The notes: a model not told the origin generated them from the letters alone. Positions 10,140 to 22,087 are shown, numbered from the stretch's first letter. The stretch: DNA of 64,000 nt from Kuschelorhynchus macadamiae (GCA_030620095.1 JAUTXW010004705.1:461001-525000); one strand, 5' to 3'. Translations and numbers: made by a program.

Positions 10140-12643
10140 TTAATGTGTATAACACAACATACAAATTGCTGCTTATAGGCAGGGATATGGTTTAAATATT
10201 TCTAAAGTAAGAGAGGAAGCAAAAAAATATATACTAAATAATGTTTTTAGATAAAATACGCCGAAAATTGCTAAATAAAATTCATTTTACTCACCATATA
10301 TCTAACTAATTTCGAATTTTGAAAAGTATAGTTTGTTACAAAGTCTACAAAAATATTTAATCAATACAGTTATTATGTTTAGCTTAAAATAAAATCTGGG
10401 CCTAAAGGATTTTTGAAGGTACATACTTGAATTTAGTACAAAAAAGAAAAAATTCCAATTAACTATTCATACATTTTAATAAAAATAATAACTCATTTTT
10501 TTCGTGCAAATCAAATCTAGCCTACATGGTTTTACAGCGTAAAATTAACCTTTTTTTAGCTTAAACGACCATTTTTGAAAAATTCAAGACAGCCACATGG
10601 GATATTTTTTCTGATGGAATTTAAAATGATTCTTACTAAAACTCAAGTTGACTTTTAATAAGAGTACGGTGTTGGAAAAATGTGACTCATTTAATGGAAT
10701 AACCTATATTTAAATACTTGCTTGTGATATATTGCTAATTTTACGACAATTTTAGATCAGAAAATTAAAATACACAAAAAGATAGATAATAAAACAATAA
10801 AACGTGACGCATTGAATAATTTCCTCCATCCACCCCATACATATGTACGCTAGAAAATCCTACTTCTTTGTATAAACGAGGTGCTAATCGGAACAGTTTT
10901 AAAAGTTTGTTTATCTTTCCACAGGTAAGTTTAGAGAACGTTTCATTTTCGTTACATAGTGATTAAGCTAGGAAACTTTTTAAATGTAAAGTGATGTTCT
11001 ATTTTTTATGCTTAGAACAGAAATGTCGGTTTTCAATTGAGATAATTTATATTTACTCTAAATTCAAAGAAAAAAATATATTTAGGCTCCTATTAACTAT
11101 TAGTATCACTGAATTTAAAGAATTTAAACTATGTATTTGAAAAATTACTTTTTTTTAAAACTATTTATGGTTGATCGCACTTAATTTTTGCTCACGTATA
11201 CTCTACGAAGTGATAATTACTATACCTATAAAAATAATTTAAGAAATATGTATAAAATGACTAGATTGATCATAATATAATGCTGTGAAATTCGAAACCC
11301 ACAAAGGCACACAGGTTGTGAGCGTTACATTACTAGTTCAGCTTGTTATACTCGAGATACATATATATGATATATTAGATCTAACTTGCCTGTAAAGTGG
11401 TGTAATGCATTAACAAATAAATTTTGGTCTGTTTTGTAAAATTTTAAATTGCAGAACAACATTTTATTCAATGTATATTTTTAAAATTAAAACGAACCTC
11501 TCTTCAAATTATAAAATTATAATTTTCTCGTGCCTAAATAATAACAAATAATCGAACAATTTCTTTCCAAAGATAGTTTTCGTACAGTTCTCAGAAACCT
11601 AAATCTCACTAACTTAAGCAAAAAAATACGTTTGTTTATTTAGTATCTAGAAACTACTCGGTGTTTCGTTCTGGTTTTAAGAATTTAAGGAAGAACCTTC
11701 TAGAAGCGTGTGGATCTCGTGGATTATAGAACTTTATAATACACGACTCTGCAAATTTTTACTGAGATTTCTCTGTATTTTAAAATAGAGGAAATGCATC
11801 AGATATCGAAAGTGTGTGTGTATCGTACAAATAATTTAAATATTTGGTTTATTTTGACATGGTTTTCTTTCCACCATGGATTTTGATTAATACAGTCAAA
11901 TGTCAAAACTCGTATAATAGAAATATAAAATGTCAGTAGAGAATCTTAAACATTTTAATTTAAAAGCGTTTTTTTGACGACAGCGTATTTTATTATGCCT
12001 CATAGATCAACTTTCGACCTTTCCCATTTAAAAATGTCGAAAGGGAAAGAGGATCAAGTGATGTTTCAGTTAAAACATTTTCAATACCTTTATATTTTAC
12101 CGACAGATTGTATAACATCTAAACACCTTTAGCCTCCTACATAACATGCTGACTTATTTCGGCGATTTTTTGGGAAAACCTTCTGATTCGGATAAATAGG
12201 AGTTTTCAAATGAACATCCTATATGTTTAACTGTTATAATTGTACTGTTTATCTAATATTATAACTGAAAAACCAATGGAGAAAAATCTGTTTCTCGGTA
12301 CTGGAATGTACATAATAATATACATTTTTTTTACTGCAATATGTATACAAACCCGCTGTGTTACCATTCGGCATTTTATTGGTTATACTTGGGTCACAAC
12401 ACTTAAGATGTCATTCAGTCGTAAGGTTTTCAATAATGTGATTGCAGGATAGTATTTAAAGATAGTGTTCATAATTCCATTGAGTGATAGCTTCTAAACG
12501 TTCTTGTAAGTATAGTTTAATTTTTAAATCGCACGGAACAGTTTTAAAAATAAATCTTTATTTGGACTGTTTGGTCAGGTATATATTTGCAACCGATACG
12601 ATAAAGATGTAATTAAATGACATTCTTACAATTCGTACTCGGG
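10140..12643. other. laminin intron, AT-rich, nothing recognised
   Basis: About 2.5 kb without a coding frame, RNA gene or clear repeat. Only the string GCGTATTTTATTATGCCT near 11984 is shared with about 6272. Confidence 0.5.
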
Positions 12644-12850
12644 CGGTGGCGTAGTTAGACGCCCGCAATAAGGAGGGGTCCGGATGCTAGGGGACTCGAC
12701 CACAATGTGTAATGGAATCTATCGAAAACTCTGGATGACATTTTTTTTTCGTCATCAATTATTTTCCCGCCCTTTTGAATTAGAGATTTTCATATAGGGG
12801 GCCCTTTGTTCAGAACTGCGGGAGGCCTAAAATTTGTAGCTACGCCACTG
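12644..12850. mobile_element. short hAT-like MITE
   Basis: The left end CGGTGGCGTAGTTA and the right end, read inwards, CAGTGGCGTAGCTA form imperfect inverted repeats, with GC-richer subterminal sequence. The ends match the common hAT-type CAGTGGCGTAGC terminus. The 8-bp flanks (tactcggg / tgctcata) agree at only some positions. It has no coding capacity, so it would depend on a transposase supplied elsewhere. Confidence 0.5.
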
Positions 12851-12983
12851 TGCTCATATGTGCTGTATTCATAAAAGGTTATAACCTACCTTTACCGTGA
12901 CATTTTTCGACATTTTGTGGCCCAACGATATATCATAAAATTAGGAATATGTCAGAAACGGATATATATAAACAAACTATATA

Positions 12984-14025
12984 CAGGGTGTCCTATAATT
13001 AATAGTACACAGCAAAACTTCAGGTTCTTTGGGTACAAATATTGCGATTTAACCATTAGCTTAGTCCAAAAGTTGAAATTGCCCAAGATACAGGGTGTCA
13101 AAGTTGTAATTTCAATTTAGTTTTTTCTTCACAATTTATGAACAGGGTGACTGAACGGCATGATATTGGGAATTGGGGGGTTTCTTGAAGCGAGAAATTC
13201 AAATCTGTGTTAGTTTTGATGCTGCTTGTAGAGCTCGCCACTTACGATGCATTAAATCTCTTTAAAATACCGTAACTTTTTTGTGTCACGGTGTTTTGGC
13301 CTAAATGTTAAAGATTATGTATTTTCCACTTCTTCTACGTAAAAAAGGTATACCTTGTAAATGTCGCTCAGAGTGGCCGTTTGCAAGATATTTGCGTATA
13401 AATTAATCAGTACCATCATTTCCAATATCAAATTTTAAAATTTTTATTAAAAATTTTTTTCAAATAATAATTATTGAAATCAAAAATTTATAGAAAATAA
13501 AAATATTTTTATTAGAATTGGCTGCAACAATAATAACAATGAAAAAATAACTCCTTTTTAAATTTGTAACAATATCACGTGTTTATGGTTATATACCACC
13601 TAATTTATACGCAAATATCTTGCAAACGGCCACTCTGAGGGACATTTACAAAGTATACCTTTTTTGAGCAGAAGATGTGGAAAATACACAATTTTTAACA
13701 TTTGGGCCAATACACCGTGACACAAAAAAGTTACGTTATTTTAAAGAGATTTAATGCACCGTAAGTGCGCCCTCTACAAGCAGCATCAGAACTAAGCACA
13801 AATTTGAATTTCTCGCTTCAAAAAACCTCCCACGTCTCAATTTGATGCCGTTCTGCCGCCCTGTTCATAAATTACGAAGAAAAAACTAAATTAAAATTAC
13901 AATTTTGACACCCTGTATCTTGGGTACTGTCAACTTTTGGACTAAGCAAAGTATGGTTAAATCGCAATATTTTTACCCAAAGAGCCTGTAGTTTTGCAGT
14001 GTACTGTTAATTATGGGACACCCTG
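12984..14025. mobile_element. foldback element with about 420-bp inverted arms
   Basis: Arms 12984-13405 and 13601-14025 are inverted copies of each other, easily followed from TATACAGGGTGTCC at the left to GGACACCCTGTATA at the right. A 195-bp AT-rich spacer lies between. The CAGGGTGTCC end and TA on both flanks (12982-12983, 14026-14027) fit the Tc1/mariner superfamily. An inner CAGGGTGTCAAAG at about 13093 and its mirror repeat the terminal motif. There is no transposase, so this is a non-autonomous element. It sits in the laminin intron just 183 bp from the exon at 14208-14435. Confidence 0.9.
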
Positions 14026-14207
14026 TATATCTGAAATGGAAACAATGAAGGGCTTTTAAAGAATGTATTTAAAAATGCATCAATAAAAAAACATTAAACG
14101 GTTATCTTAAATTTTGTAAAAATGGTAGTTGAAGCAAAAAAAAATGGCTCTGGTGTTTATTTTATGCTGGATGTACCAGGAAATATAATTTATGGTTTTC
14201 TACCCAC

Positions 14208-14435
14208 CTTACAATTGCAACTACCATCTTCGTTACATTGACAATCGCCGTTCTGACACTCTGTCTCGAGAGTACCAATTGAATTGCAAAGGCATTTTCT
14301 GCAGTTAGGATAACCGTAATAACCAAAGGCACATCTGTCACATTTGATGCCCTCGTATCCTGTCTTGCAGGGGCACGATCCAGAATTTTTTTCGCACTGA
14401 AGTGTGGTGGAACCAGTGTGAGAACAGTTGCAAGC
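14208..14435 (-). CDS. laminin subunit alpha, LE repeats exon
   Basis: 228 bp, exactly 76 codons in phase 0-0. Acceptor AG at 14437-14436, donor GTGGGT from 14207. It encodes ACNCSHTGSTTLQC, then CDRCAFGYYGYPNCRKCLC, then NSIGTLETEC and CNEDGSCNCK: one complete LE repeat and parts of its neighbours, with the eight-cysteine spacing of laminin EGF modules. The FGYYGYP.C..C.CN..GT wording resembles alpha chains more than beta or gamma. In frame with the exons on both sides. Confidence 0.92.
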
Positions 14436-14439
14436 CTAG

Positions 14440-15999
14440 TAAATTGATTATAATATTGTAAATGCTAATACTGCACACAAATATAATATGATAAATGTTT
14501 ATTGTTTTGATTATTAACACGTATCCTGATAAGTGCTGCCAGTTATGTAAAAAATAAGGTCAAAATGTAGGAAGCATTTTCAATTATTTTCTAGTCATTA
14601 TATGTACTGCAAATTTTCGTGAAAAATTACTGCTCTTCCCCTTTGGATTTTTATATATAAACATTTCGGGAGCTCTACAGAGGAAGTGAATCCTAATTTT
14701 TTTCACTGCACATAGATTTCTTTTACTTTTGTAGAAAAATTGCGTGTTTAACAGCATAACAGCTTCTATTGGTCATTTCTTCGTTTTCAATTCTCCGATA
14801 AACCTGCGTTGGTTTGAGATATCTATGAGTAATACATAACCTTATAAAACAAAAAAAAAATGCATGACAAATAATTCAGGAATTTTCTTATAATTTTTAT
14901 ACAAAAATTTGTGAAAAGATACTTCTGGTGGTCTCTAAATAAGCATACCAATTTTATCTAATGGAACGGTAAAAATGCAATTTAATTTTAAAATTAAAAC
15001 GTCAGTAATTTTTGTGCAGATCGTTCAAATTAAATGTTTTATTTATTTAAATGTACATTTCTTTATTCTATTCAAAATGACACTAATATTATTTATTAAA
15101 TAAAAAATAAGCTTATTTTTAGATACAAAAAAAAAAATAATTAATATTATTTTGTTTTTTAGTATAATTCATTTTATTTCATATTTAAACATCTAATATT
15201 ATAATCTTTTTTGGTGAAAAATATTATATAAAAATAGAGTAAAATGTATTGCTTTAAAAATAAAACATTAATTCTTTCTTTTTGGTTGCAAATAAACTTT
15301 CGTAATTATTTTATTTTCGTTTAATAACAATAATAAACAAAAAACAGAAATTTATCAATATTTTGATTTTTTTTATTTGATAAATTAAATATAAATTTAT
15401 TTAATAAATAATTTTTGGTGCCCTTTTGAAGAGAATAAAAACCTACACAAAAAAGTATTCATTTTGGTCAGTTTGCGCAAAAATTACACACCATTCAATT
15501 TTCAAATTAATTACAGTTTTCAGTCGTTCTGTCAGGTATAGAGCCTTAGAAATTGACATGCTTATTAGTGTAGAAGAATTTTTTCACCCACAGAACGTAA
15601 CACAAAAAAAATTATCAACATAGTTTGTATTTTTTTTATTTTCAGAGGTTTTTGTTGTTTTATTTTGTCTTGTACGTAGACAGTTGAATCCCAAGCAGTT
15701 TTATAGAAAATGTGAAAACAAAGAAGTTGCTTTTTTTTTCGTTCTGATCAGATCAATATACTTATGGTTTTGTACAATTATAGTTATGATTTTATAAAAA
15801 ATGCTAAACATGCCATTTTCCTACAAAAGTTAAAAAAAAAAACATGGCTTTGGGTCATCTCAGGATCCCTCCCTCTGTGATCCCACTAACCAATTTATAC
15901 AAAAAACCTGAAGGGAAGAGCGGCTCATTTTCATGAAAATTTCCGGTATTTTGACCACTACACTCTATAAAGGAGGGAATATACGGAACTACAATTTAC
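14440..15999. other. laminin intron, very AT-rich
   Basis: No gene. A run at 15080-15460 ends in 'ttggtgcccttttgaagagaataaaaa', which reappears diverged at about 46862 ('ttagtgccatcttgaagagaataaaaa'), suggesting a dispersed AT-rich repeat. Confidence 0.4.
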
Positions 16000-16136
16000 C
16001 TTGCATCCTATGCCAGGTTCGAATCCCCATGAATTTAGTGTACATCGTTCACACTCTTTGCCGATGGTTAAAGCTGGGCATACGCATTTGCCTCCCTTGC
16101 CACACACGTGACCTTTTCTCGTACATGGATCACATT
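16000..16136 (-). CDS. laminin subunit alpha, LE repeat exon
   Basis: 137 bp. It begins with two bases (AA) that complete the codon opened by the final G of the exon at 29262-29442 (giving Glu) and ends in phase 0. Acceptor AG at 16138-16137, donor GTAAAT from 15999. It encodes ECDPCTRKGHVCGKGGKCVC, then TIGKECERCTLNSWGFEPGI. The GHVC..G.CVCP....G..CE.C wording is that of an LE repeat in the rod of laminin alpha chains. The exact phase match across a 13.1-kb intron filled with transposons supports one transcript. Confidence 0.92.
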
Positions 16137-16449
16137 CTAAAAAAACAAACAACGTTTCTAAATTATTCCAAATTACTTAATGCTAACATTTCTAGGTTTA
16201 AAGGCAAGATAACAGAATAATGTTTAATTTTCCACAATTTTAATGGATATCATTAATCTGGAATCACACCCAGAGAGTTGTATACATTCAACAACTCCGT
16301 GTTGTAGGAGGTGTTGATACATTACGTAATTATAAATTCCTAAAAACCTAGACAGGAATTTTGTCCACCTAGATTGTTATAATGGAACACTGTGCAGCGC
16401 TCGGTGCAGTGGTCTTCGGATTGAGGACTATGAAATTTAATTATGATCC

Positions 16450-16940
16450 AGTGGCGACTCGCGGGTGAAAAAGTAAGTGAAGTTCAAATGAAGCAAGAAA
16501 ATATCGCAATAATTTTTTTCCCAAAATTTTTTTATATGTAGAGGGGGTAGAAATTTTAAGTTTTTCTTGAGATATTGTATTTCTTAAATCAGTTTTTACA
16601 CATTTGAAGCAAGAAAAACTTCTTGCCACTGAAGCATTTGTCGACGGTATTGTCCAAATAAGGGAAAACAATTTATATGCTTCGGTAAAAATATATTTAT
16701 TTTTATTAATTTTTCTTACTTGCTCTTGCAGCGATATATTCCATTTACTCTCATTGGCAGAAATAAGACCAAGCTCATTTTTAAGTCGTTGACTTTTTGA
16801 AAATATTTACCTATATAACTGTAACAAATTTTCAAACGGGCCAGTCGGAAAATTTAAACTATATTCGGAAAACTTAGCAGAAGCTGCCAAACATGAAAAT
16901 GTAAGTTTTTCACAGTCTTGAAATCTTAGTATCATTTCCA
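16450..16940 (-). pseudogene. hAT transposase C-terminal part
   Basis: Continuation of the minus-strand hAT frame past the piggyBac insertion. It reads MEMILRFQDCEKLTFSC directly after the TTAA site and later LIWTIPSTNASVARSFSCF followed by KTDLRNTISQEKL, the hAT dimerisation signature (TIP.TNASVERSFS.L...KT.LRNT). It ends near the left terminal repeat, as expected for a C-terminus. Frame breaks occur around 16680-16790. Confidence 0.8.
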
Positions 16941-16944
16941 TTAA

Positions 16945-19900
16945 CCCTTTTTAGGTCAGTGGGATAATATTTTCCCACTGCTCCTGCGTCAACGAGCTTT
17001 GGGTTATACGCCTCCCACCCAGAAATAAATGTACCGCATGCGTTCTAGCGTCAGTTGCAGAAGTGGCCCGCTTCAGTCGCCTAACGCCTTCGCTTGGTGG
17101 AGGAGTACGGTTGAAGCTCCTATGTGGGAAATTATTATCCCAAAGCCTATACAGGGTGTAAATATTTGTGCATTTTCAGAGTTAATTGTTTTGAGTTTTT
17201 TTGTTTGTGTGTAATGTAAAAAAGAGTGTTATAACTGGTAAGTATATTTATTTCTAACATATTTAGGCACAATTTGATAATATTTTTCTGTATTCAACTC
17301 CTTTTATTCGTCGTTGGAAAATAAATATTTCTAACCGGTACTCAAAAACACATGACCTTAGATTTTTTCAATATTTATTTTTGTATGTTATTTTTGGTTT
17401 TTCATATATGTCGTAAATATTTCACCAATAATTATACTCTTATGTAATAATAAATCAATTTTCTGAACCACTCGAATTTTCAGAAAAGATGTTCTTTGAG
17501 TACTTACATGAGAATTTCTAACCAAAATGGACTCCAATCGTTTTTTGAAAGTTGAGCAATGACATAAGGTCTCGAATAAAAATTTTAAATCCGAGTATGA
17601 GACAAAGATTTTTTTTCAGATAAAAATGGCTGGCTTAGCTCAAGATGAGCTTGAGAAACTGGTCAATGAGGCTGCCAATGAAATTTTCATTGGTATAACG
17701 GACGCACAAGCATTTGATTCAGATGAAGGTGGAGATTCGGATGCCGATGACAATTTGAACATCGAGTATTCACGAATACACTCCACACGATTATCAGCTG
17801 TCTCTACACTATCACAAGATGTATCTACTTTTTCACCGACTGCCACTACACTATCACTGTCATCTCCCGCCACACCATCATCATCAGTTGAATCTAGCCG
17901 ATTACCAGCTGTTTATATAGAAACTAATATCTCGGATGTCAATTCATCAGAAGTTGAAAATGATGAGCCATCAACATCACGAGGGCTTAGGCGTCGTTCG
18001 ATGATGAAGAAGCTATCCAGTTCCAGTGACGACGATGAAGAAAACCTGAACTTTATTGAACCAGAGCCGATAAAAATATCACATATCACAGCCGAAGATG
18101 ATTATTCATCAAGTTCAGATGAACCAGACGCAGGTCCAGTGTTTTCATGGTCAAAAAATCCGAGAGATCCTATCATATTTTCGCGAAGCAACTTCAACGA
18201 GCCACAAGGCCCTACAAATAGCGAACATCTGAAAAATCCTTTTGATTTTTGGTCCTTATTCTTTACCGAGTTTTTTTTATGCGAAATGACTCATCAATCC
18301 AACATATATGCAGAACAACGTGGAGTTAATTTAGGCCTACAGGTAAATGAGCTACGTGCTTTCTTGGGAATTTTGATATTTATGGGGTTTCACTACCTAC
18401 CCAGCGTAAGAGCCTACTGGTCCACGGACGAAAATTTTCACGTCGAACGGATAGCTCGGATCATGCCATTGAAGCGGTTTTTAAAAATTCTCCGTTTTCT
18501 CCACTTAGCAGACAACACCAAAATGCCTCCAAGAGACTCGCCGGATTTTGATCGTCTTTACAAGATTCGCCCAATTCTAGATTATTTCGGTGAACATTTC
18601 AGAAAATGCTACTCCCCATCACGAAATATATCGATAGATGAAAGCATGGTGGCTTTCAAAGGTCGTTCCAGCATGAAGCAGTATATGCCTATGAAACCCA
18701 TAAAGAGGGGATTCAAGGTATGGGTAATGTGCTGTGCAGCAACTGGATATATATTATCTTTCGATGTATACACCGGAAAAAGCGTTGGAAATGAGTCCTA
18801 CAGCCTTGGCGAGAAAGTCGTATTGAATTTGTCAAAAACTCTTGAAGGGTTATGTTATTGCCTATTTTTTGACAATTTCTTTAGCTCTATTCCCTTATTG
18901 GAAACTTTGTTGAAAAAGAAATTATTCGCATGTGGAACTATACGGGCAAACCGAAAATATCTTCCTATAAGGGAAATAGAAGCGGACAAAAAAATGTCAA
19001 AACATGATATAGACTATGCCATGAGTGGCGATCTAAGCTACATCAAGTGGATGGACAGAGGAAAAAAGCCGGTCACCATAGTAAGTACCATGCATAACCC
19101 ATCAAAATCATGTAAAGTGGACAGGAGAAGTAAAACTGGGGAAAAAGAAGAAGTAACGTGTCCAAAAGCCATTCAGGATTATAATAATTATATGGGAGGG
19201 GTTGATCGAGTGGATCAGCTAATAGCGGCTTATTCTGTTGCACGAAAATCACGGAGGTGGTGGTTTTTATTTTTTGGATTGTGCTACAGTAAATAGCTTT
19301 ATTATTTACAAGGAGACAATGAAAGGAAAACAGGCGTACAGTCATCTACAGTATCGATCAGCTCTTGTAAATGAATTAGTAGGATCGTACACTTCGAAAA
19401 AGAAAAGGGGATATCAACCATATAGTGGATATGCTAAAAAACAAAAGAGCGGAAAATCCACTGTTACCAATACCGTACGGCTATCCGGCGTAGGAAACCA
19501 TATGCCTGAAATAATTGATAAATATCGAAGATGCGCAAGGTGTAGCACCAAAGAAAAAGAAAAACGCAGCAATCTCCTTTGCAAAACTTGTAATGTTGCA
19601 TTATGCAAAGCATGTTTTTCATTATTTCATACAGAAAAATGATATTTTTTTTGTTCTGTTGTAAATTAGTTTTTTGCTTGTTGTTTTTAATGTTTTCATT
19701 TGCAACTTATATTATTTTGCAAAAACATGTTTTTTTTGTTACTTGTATTTTTTATTTTTTGTTGTTTAGTTCTCTAGAAAATGTGTAGATCATTTCAAAA
19801 TATTTGGTGTGCTTTGACTTCTTTCATGATTTACCATACTTAAAATTCTGTTTATTTTTGTTTTTCTTACGTTTAGTACACATTTTAAGCTTTTTTCTAT

Positions 19901-20238
19901 GTTACTATGTATTTAGGATTAAAAATAAAAGGTTTATTTATATTTAAGATTAAAATGTCCTAAAAAAATAATAAAGACTTTGTGTTCATTATTTATTAGT
20001 CTATTGGTATTTTTTATATTATTGATTTTTGAGGTGGGATCTTAGAATCCCGCTGCACACATAAATAGATTATGCTCTGAAGGTTTCTTTGGGATAAATA
20101 TTTCCCACCTCAAATTTCCTAAAAAAACTTAAAAATATATAAAAAAAAGCATTTACTATTGTTGTTTATGACCCAAAGTATCTCCTCAGCAAATATAAAG
20201 TCAATCTGAGCACTGCAACCCTTTTGCCCTATAAAGGG
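16945..20238 (+). mobile_element. complete piggyBac element, 3.29 kb
   Basis: Starts CCCTTTTTAGG and ends, read inwards, CCCTTTATAGG. It is flanked on both sides by TTAA (16941-16944 and 20239-20242), the piggyBac target duplication. It encodes one transposase on the plus strand at 17626-19642. Inside each end are short palindromes built from GTGGGA...TCCCAC (16957-16980, 17124-17142, 20034-20053, 20088-20111), possibly subterminal protein-binding sites. Inserted into the hAT transposase frame. Confidence 0.95.
17626..19642 (+). pseudogene. piggyBac transposase, one frameshift
   Basis: Catalyses TTAA-specific cut-and-paste transposition. The main frame from the ATG at 17626 has an acidic, Ser-rich N-terminus (residues 1-165), a PGBD-type DDE_Tnp_1_7 domain from about 170, and all three catalytic aspartates: ISIDESMVAFKG (D338), CLFFDNFFSS (D416) and MGGVDRVDQ (D527/D530). 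At about 19262-19285, in a T-rich run after RRWWF, the frame shifts by one base. The other frame continues FLDCATVNSFIIYKE, a basic stretch, and a C-terminal zinc-binding tail CARCSTKEKEKRSNLLC...C..C..C...H up to the TGA at 19640. Otherwise full length (about 670 residues) and apparently young, so a single sequencing or assembly error at the homopolymer is possible. Confidence 0.93.
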
Positions 20239-20242
20239 TTAA

Positions 20243-20807
20243 AACATGGTCCAATATTTCATAAAAAAGGGTTTTATACTTAGCCCTAATTTCTTCAGGT
20301 GAAAGCTTAGCAGGCTTACGTTTGTAATGATTTATTTCTATAATAGAATTTGTTTTATCAAACATGGTATTAAAAAAATGTTCATTTCTTTTTTTACAGA
20401 GCGCCTCACGACAGCGTTTTATATTAGAAATACAAAAATGAATGTCAAGCGATTTTTTTTTGAAGAACGTCAAATAGTATGTCCGTGATTGAGAAAATGT
20501 CATTAAACACTAATGCCAGAAACGTGAATTCAAAATCGTTCATCTCACCTAAAAATCCTTTCGCAAGCCGGATTGATTTTTCATCAGATTTGTCACAGTT
20601 TGTAATAAATTCAAAGACGATTTTGATTTTTTCCAGTCTTGAACAATCACATTTACTGACTTCGAATTTGAAGTTGTAATAACACCATAAATAAATATAA
20701 CACAAAACAGTCAAGTTAACTGCAAAGGAACTCACCGGTTGCAGCGAAATCCGCGAAAATAAAAGTAAACAAGAGAGAGCGTTGTATGGCGCTGGGCTTG
20801 ACATCAT
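20243..20807 (-). pseudogene. hAT (ZMYM1-like) transposase middle part
   Basis: Minus-strand frame with KCDCSRLEKIKIVFEFITNC, LGEMNDFEFTFLALVFNDIF and ITDILFDVLQKK. After a one-base slip in a T9 run (about 20453-20461) it gives SLDIHFCISNIKRCREALCK and IRAKYKTLFYEILDHVL. The wording matches the RNase H-like core of ZMYM1-type hAT transposases. The last codons abut the TTAA of the piggyBac, and the sequence resumes in frame at 16940. Confidence 0.8.
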
Positions 20808-21132
20808 CGAATACGCGTTGTCATGGCTACATAGTAGGAAAATCGTAAACTAAACATAGCACCTCCAGCAAAGTCAAAGCGGTTTGCGCCAGTGTTATAG
20901 TTGTTGTAATAAAGTTCGATTGAAAGTTTTAAAAAGACATGCCACCAACGGTCAAGTAAAATATTTATTCGAGATGTACAGTTTATTTTATACCAATTAG
21001 GTGAATAAATGAATGTAAAAACTAAAATTTTAAGAGATATATAATAAATATAGTTAGACGTTTGCTTGTTTATTTTTCCTGTTGAAGTAGCACTTCACCT
21101 ACTTCACCTGAATAGCCGCCACTGTTGTGATC

Positions 21133-21983
21133 CTCATTAAACTTAATAGGTATGGTATTGCAAGGTGACTAAAAATATAGTACAGACTATAGTTAATATA
21201 ATTGTAGTCTAAATTAGAAATTAGGGTCGCAATTTTTACAATAACTCTGGTTTAATTAATGCCATTCTATTTTCTGACAGGAAAAAGTTCGAAAAGTAAT
21301 AAAAAAACTCATCCCCATTAACCCCGATAAAGAGCCGATAAATAAAATATCACCATCCATTTGAATTACTTATTCGCTAAAGGTATGTCCCAGTCTAAAC
21401 AATCAAGATCTAAAAAGAAAGCCCTGTCAATCCGAGAAAACAAAATACGATCGAGGTCACTCCCTGTCAGTTTTGTGGCCAATTAAAATCGATCTATCCA
21501 TCTATCACCGAAGAATAGTAGACAGTGGCGTTCTCGGTAAGTATCACTGATTGTAAAAGAGTTTGCAGTGATAGAACTACTAACTTGGGCCCGAATTTTC
21601 TAAATATCATGTGCTAATAATCTAAGCTAATTTTAATACATTCCTAAAATTTCAGATATGTTGAGGGTTTAGACCGTGCCAAATTGGAATTAATTTCGGA
21701 CGTTTTGCCTGCGATGTCAAGAATATTAAGACTTTTTCACTGCCCGAGATTAAAACAATAGATGAACTCTGGCATTAATAGTTCAGTTATTTATATGCGA
21801 CCTATGATCACTTGATTGACATGATTTAGCATGTTGTCCGCGTTTTTATTAACATTTTCATGATTCTTGGTATTTTTTACAAACACGTGTGTTCTTGAGT
21901 GCTGGTGTTCAACAACAGAAGATGGATCAAAATACAAGAGTTCTAACCACGCTACACCACAACTTGTTACGTTCTGGGCGCGC
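21133..21983. other. intron sequence, no gene recognised
   Basis: Unique-looking AT-rich sequence right of the hAT element. It includes UTR-like sequence of the Penelope-like element that ends about here. No motif recognised. Confidence 0.35.
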
Positions 21984-22011
21984 GTTTCGCTAAACAAGTT
22001 AGCATCATCAG
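21984..22011 (-). ncRNA. hammerhead-ribozyme-like core at a PLE end
   Basis: On the minus strand CTGATGA (22011-22005) is followed by a hairpin GCTAA-CTTGT-TTAGC and then GAAAC (21988-21984). That is the conserved hammerhead order CUGANGA, stem II, GAAA. The following GCGCGCC could be a mutated short stem III plus cleavage site. It lies just downstream of the PLE GIY-YIG region at 22088-22460, and hammerhead motifs are known from Penelope-like elements. Activity is not established. Confidence 0.55.
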
Positions 22012-22087
22012 CAGATAATATAAACTAACTTAACTTATCCTAATCGAGACTATTTATAGGTAAATGTGGTCACACTTCGTTGCACCC

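Larger units (their letters stand above)
16449..21124 (-). mobile_element. hAT element interrupted by piggyBac
   Basis: The left end CAGTGGCGACTCGCGGGTGA (16449) and the right end, read inwards, CAGTGGCGGCTATTCAGGTGA (21124) form the terminal repeats. The flanks TTATGATC (16441-16448) and TTGTGATC (21125-21132) agree at 7 of 8 bases, the expected hAT target duplication. Its ZMYM1-like transposase runs on the minus strand and is cut by the piggyBac at 16945-20238. Without that insert the element is only about 1.4 kb, so most of the transposase was already lost. Lies in the 13.1-kb laminin intron. Confidence 0.85.

Noticed and set aside
17640..17873. Minus-strand open frame opposite the piggyBac N-terminus
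   Set aside because: Shadow of the Ser/Asp-rich coding strand of the transposase.
19073..19608. Minus-strand frames at the piggyBac C-terminus
   Set aside because: Antisense to a recognised coding region; no motif of their own.
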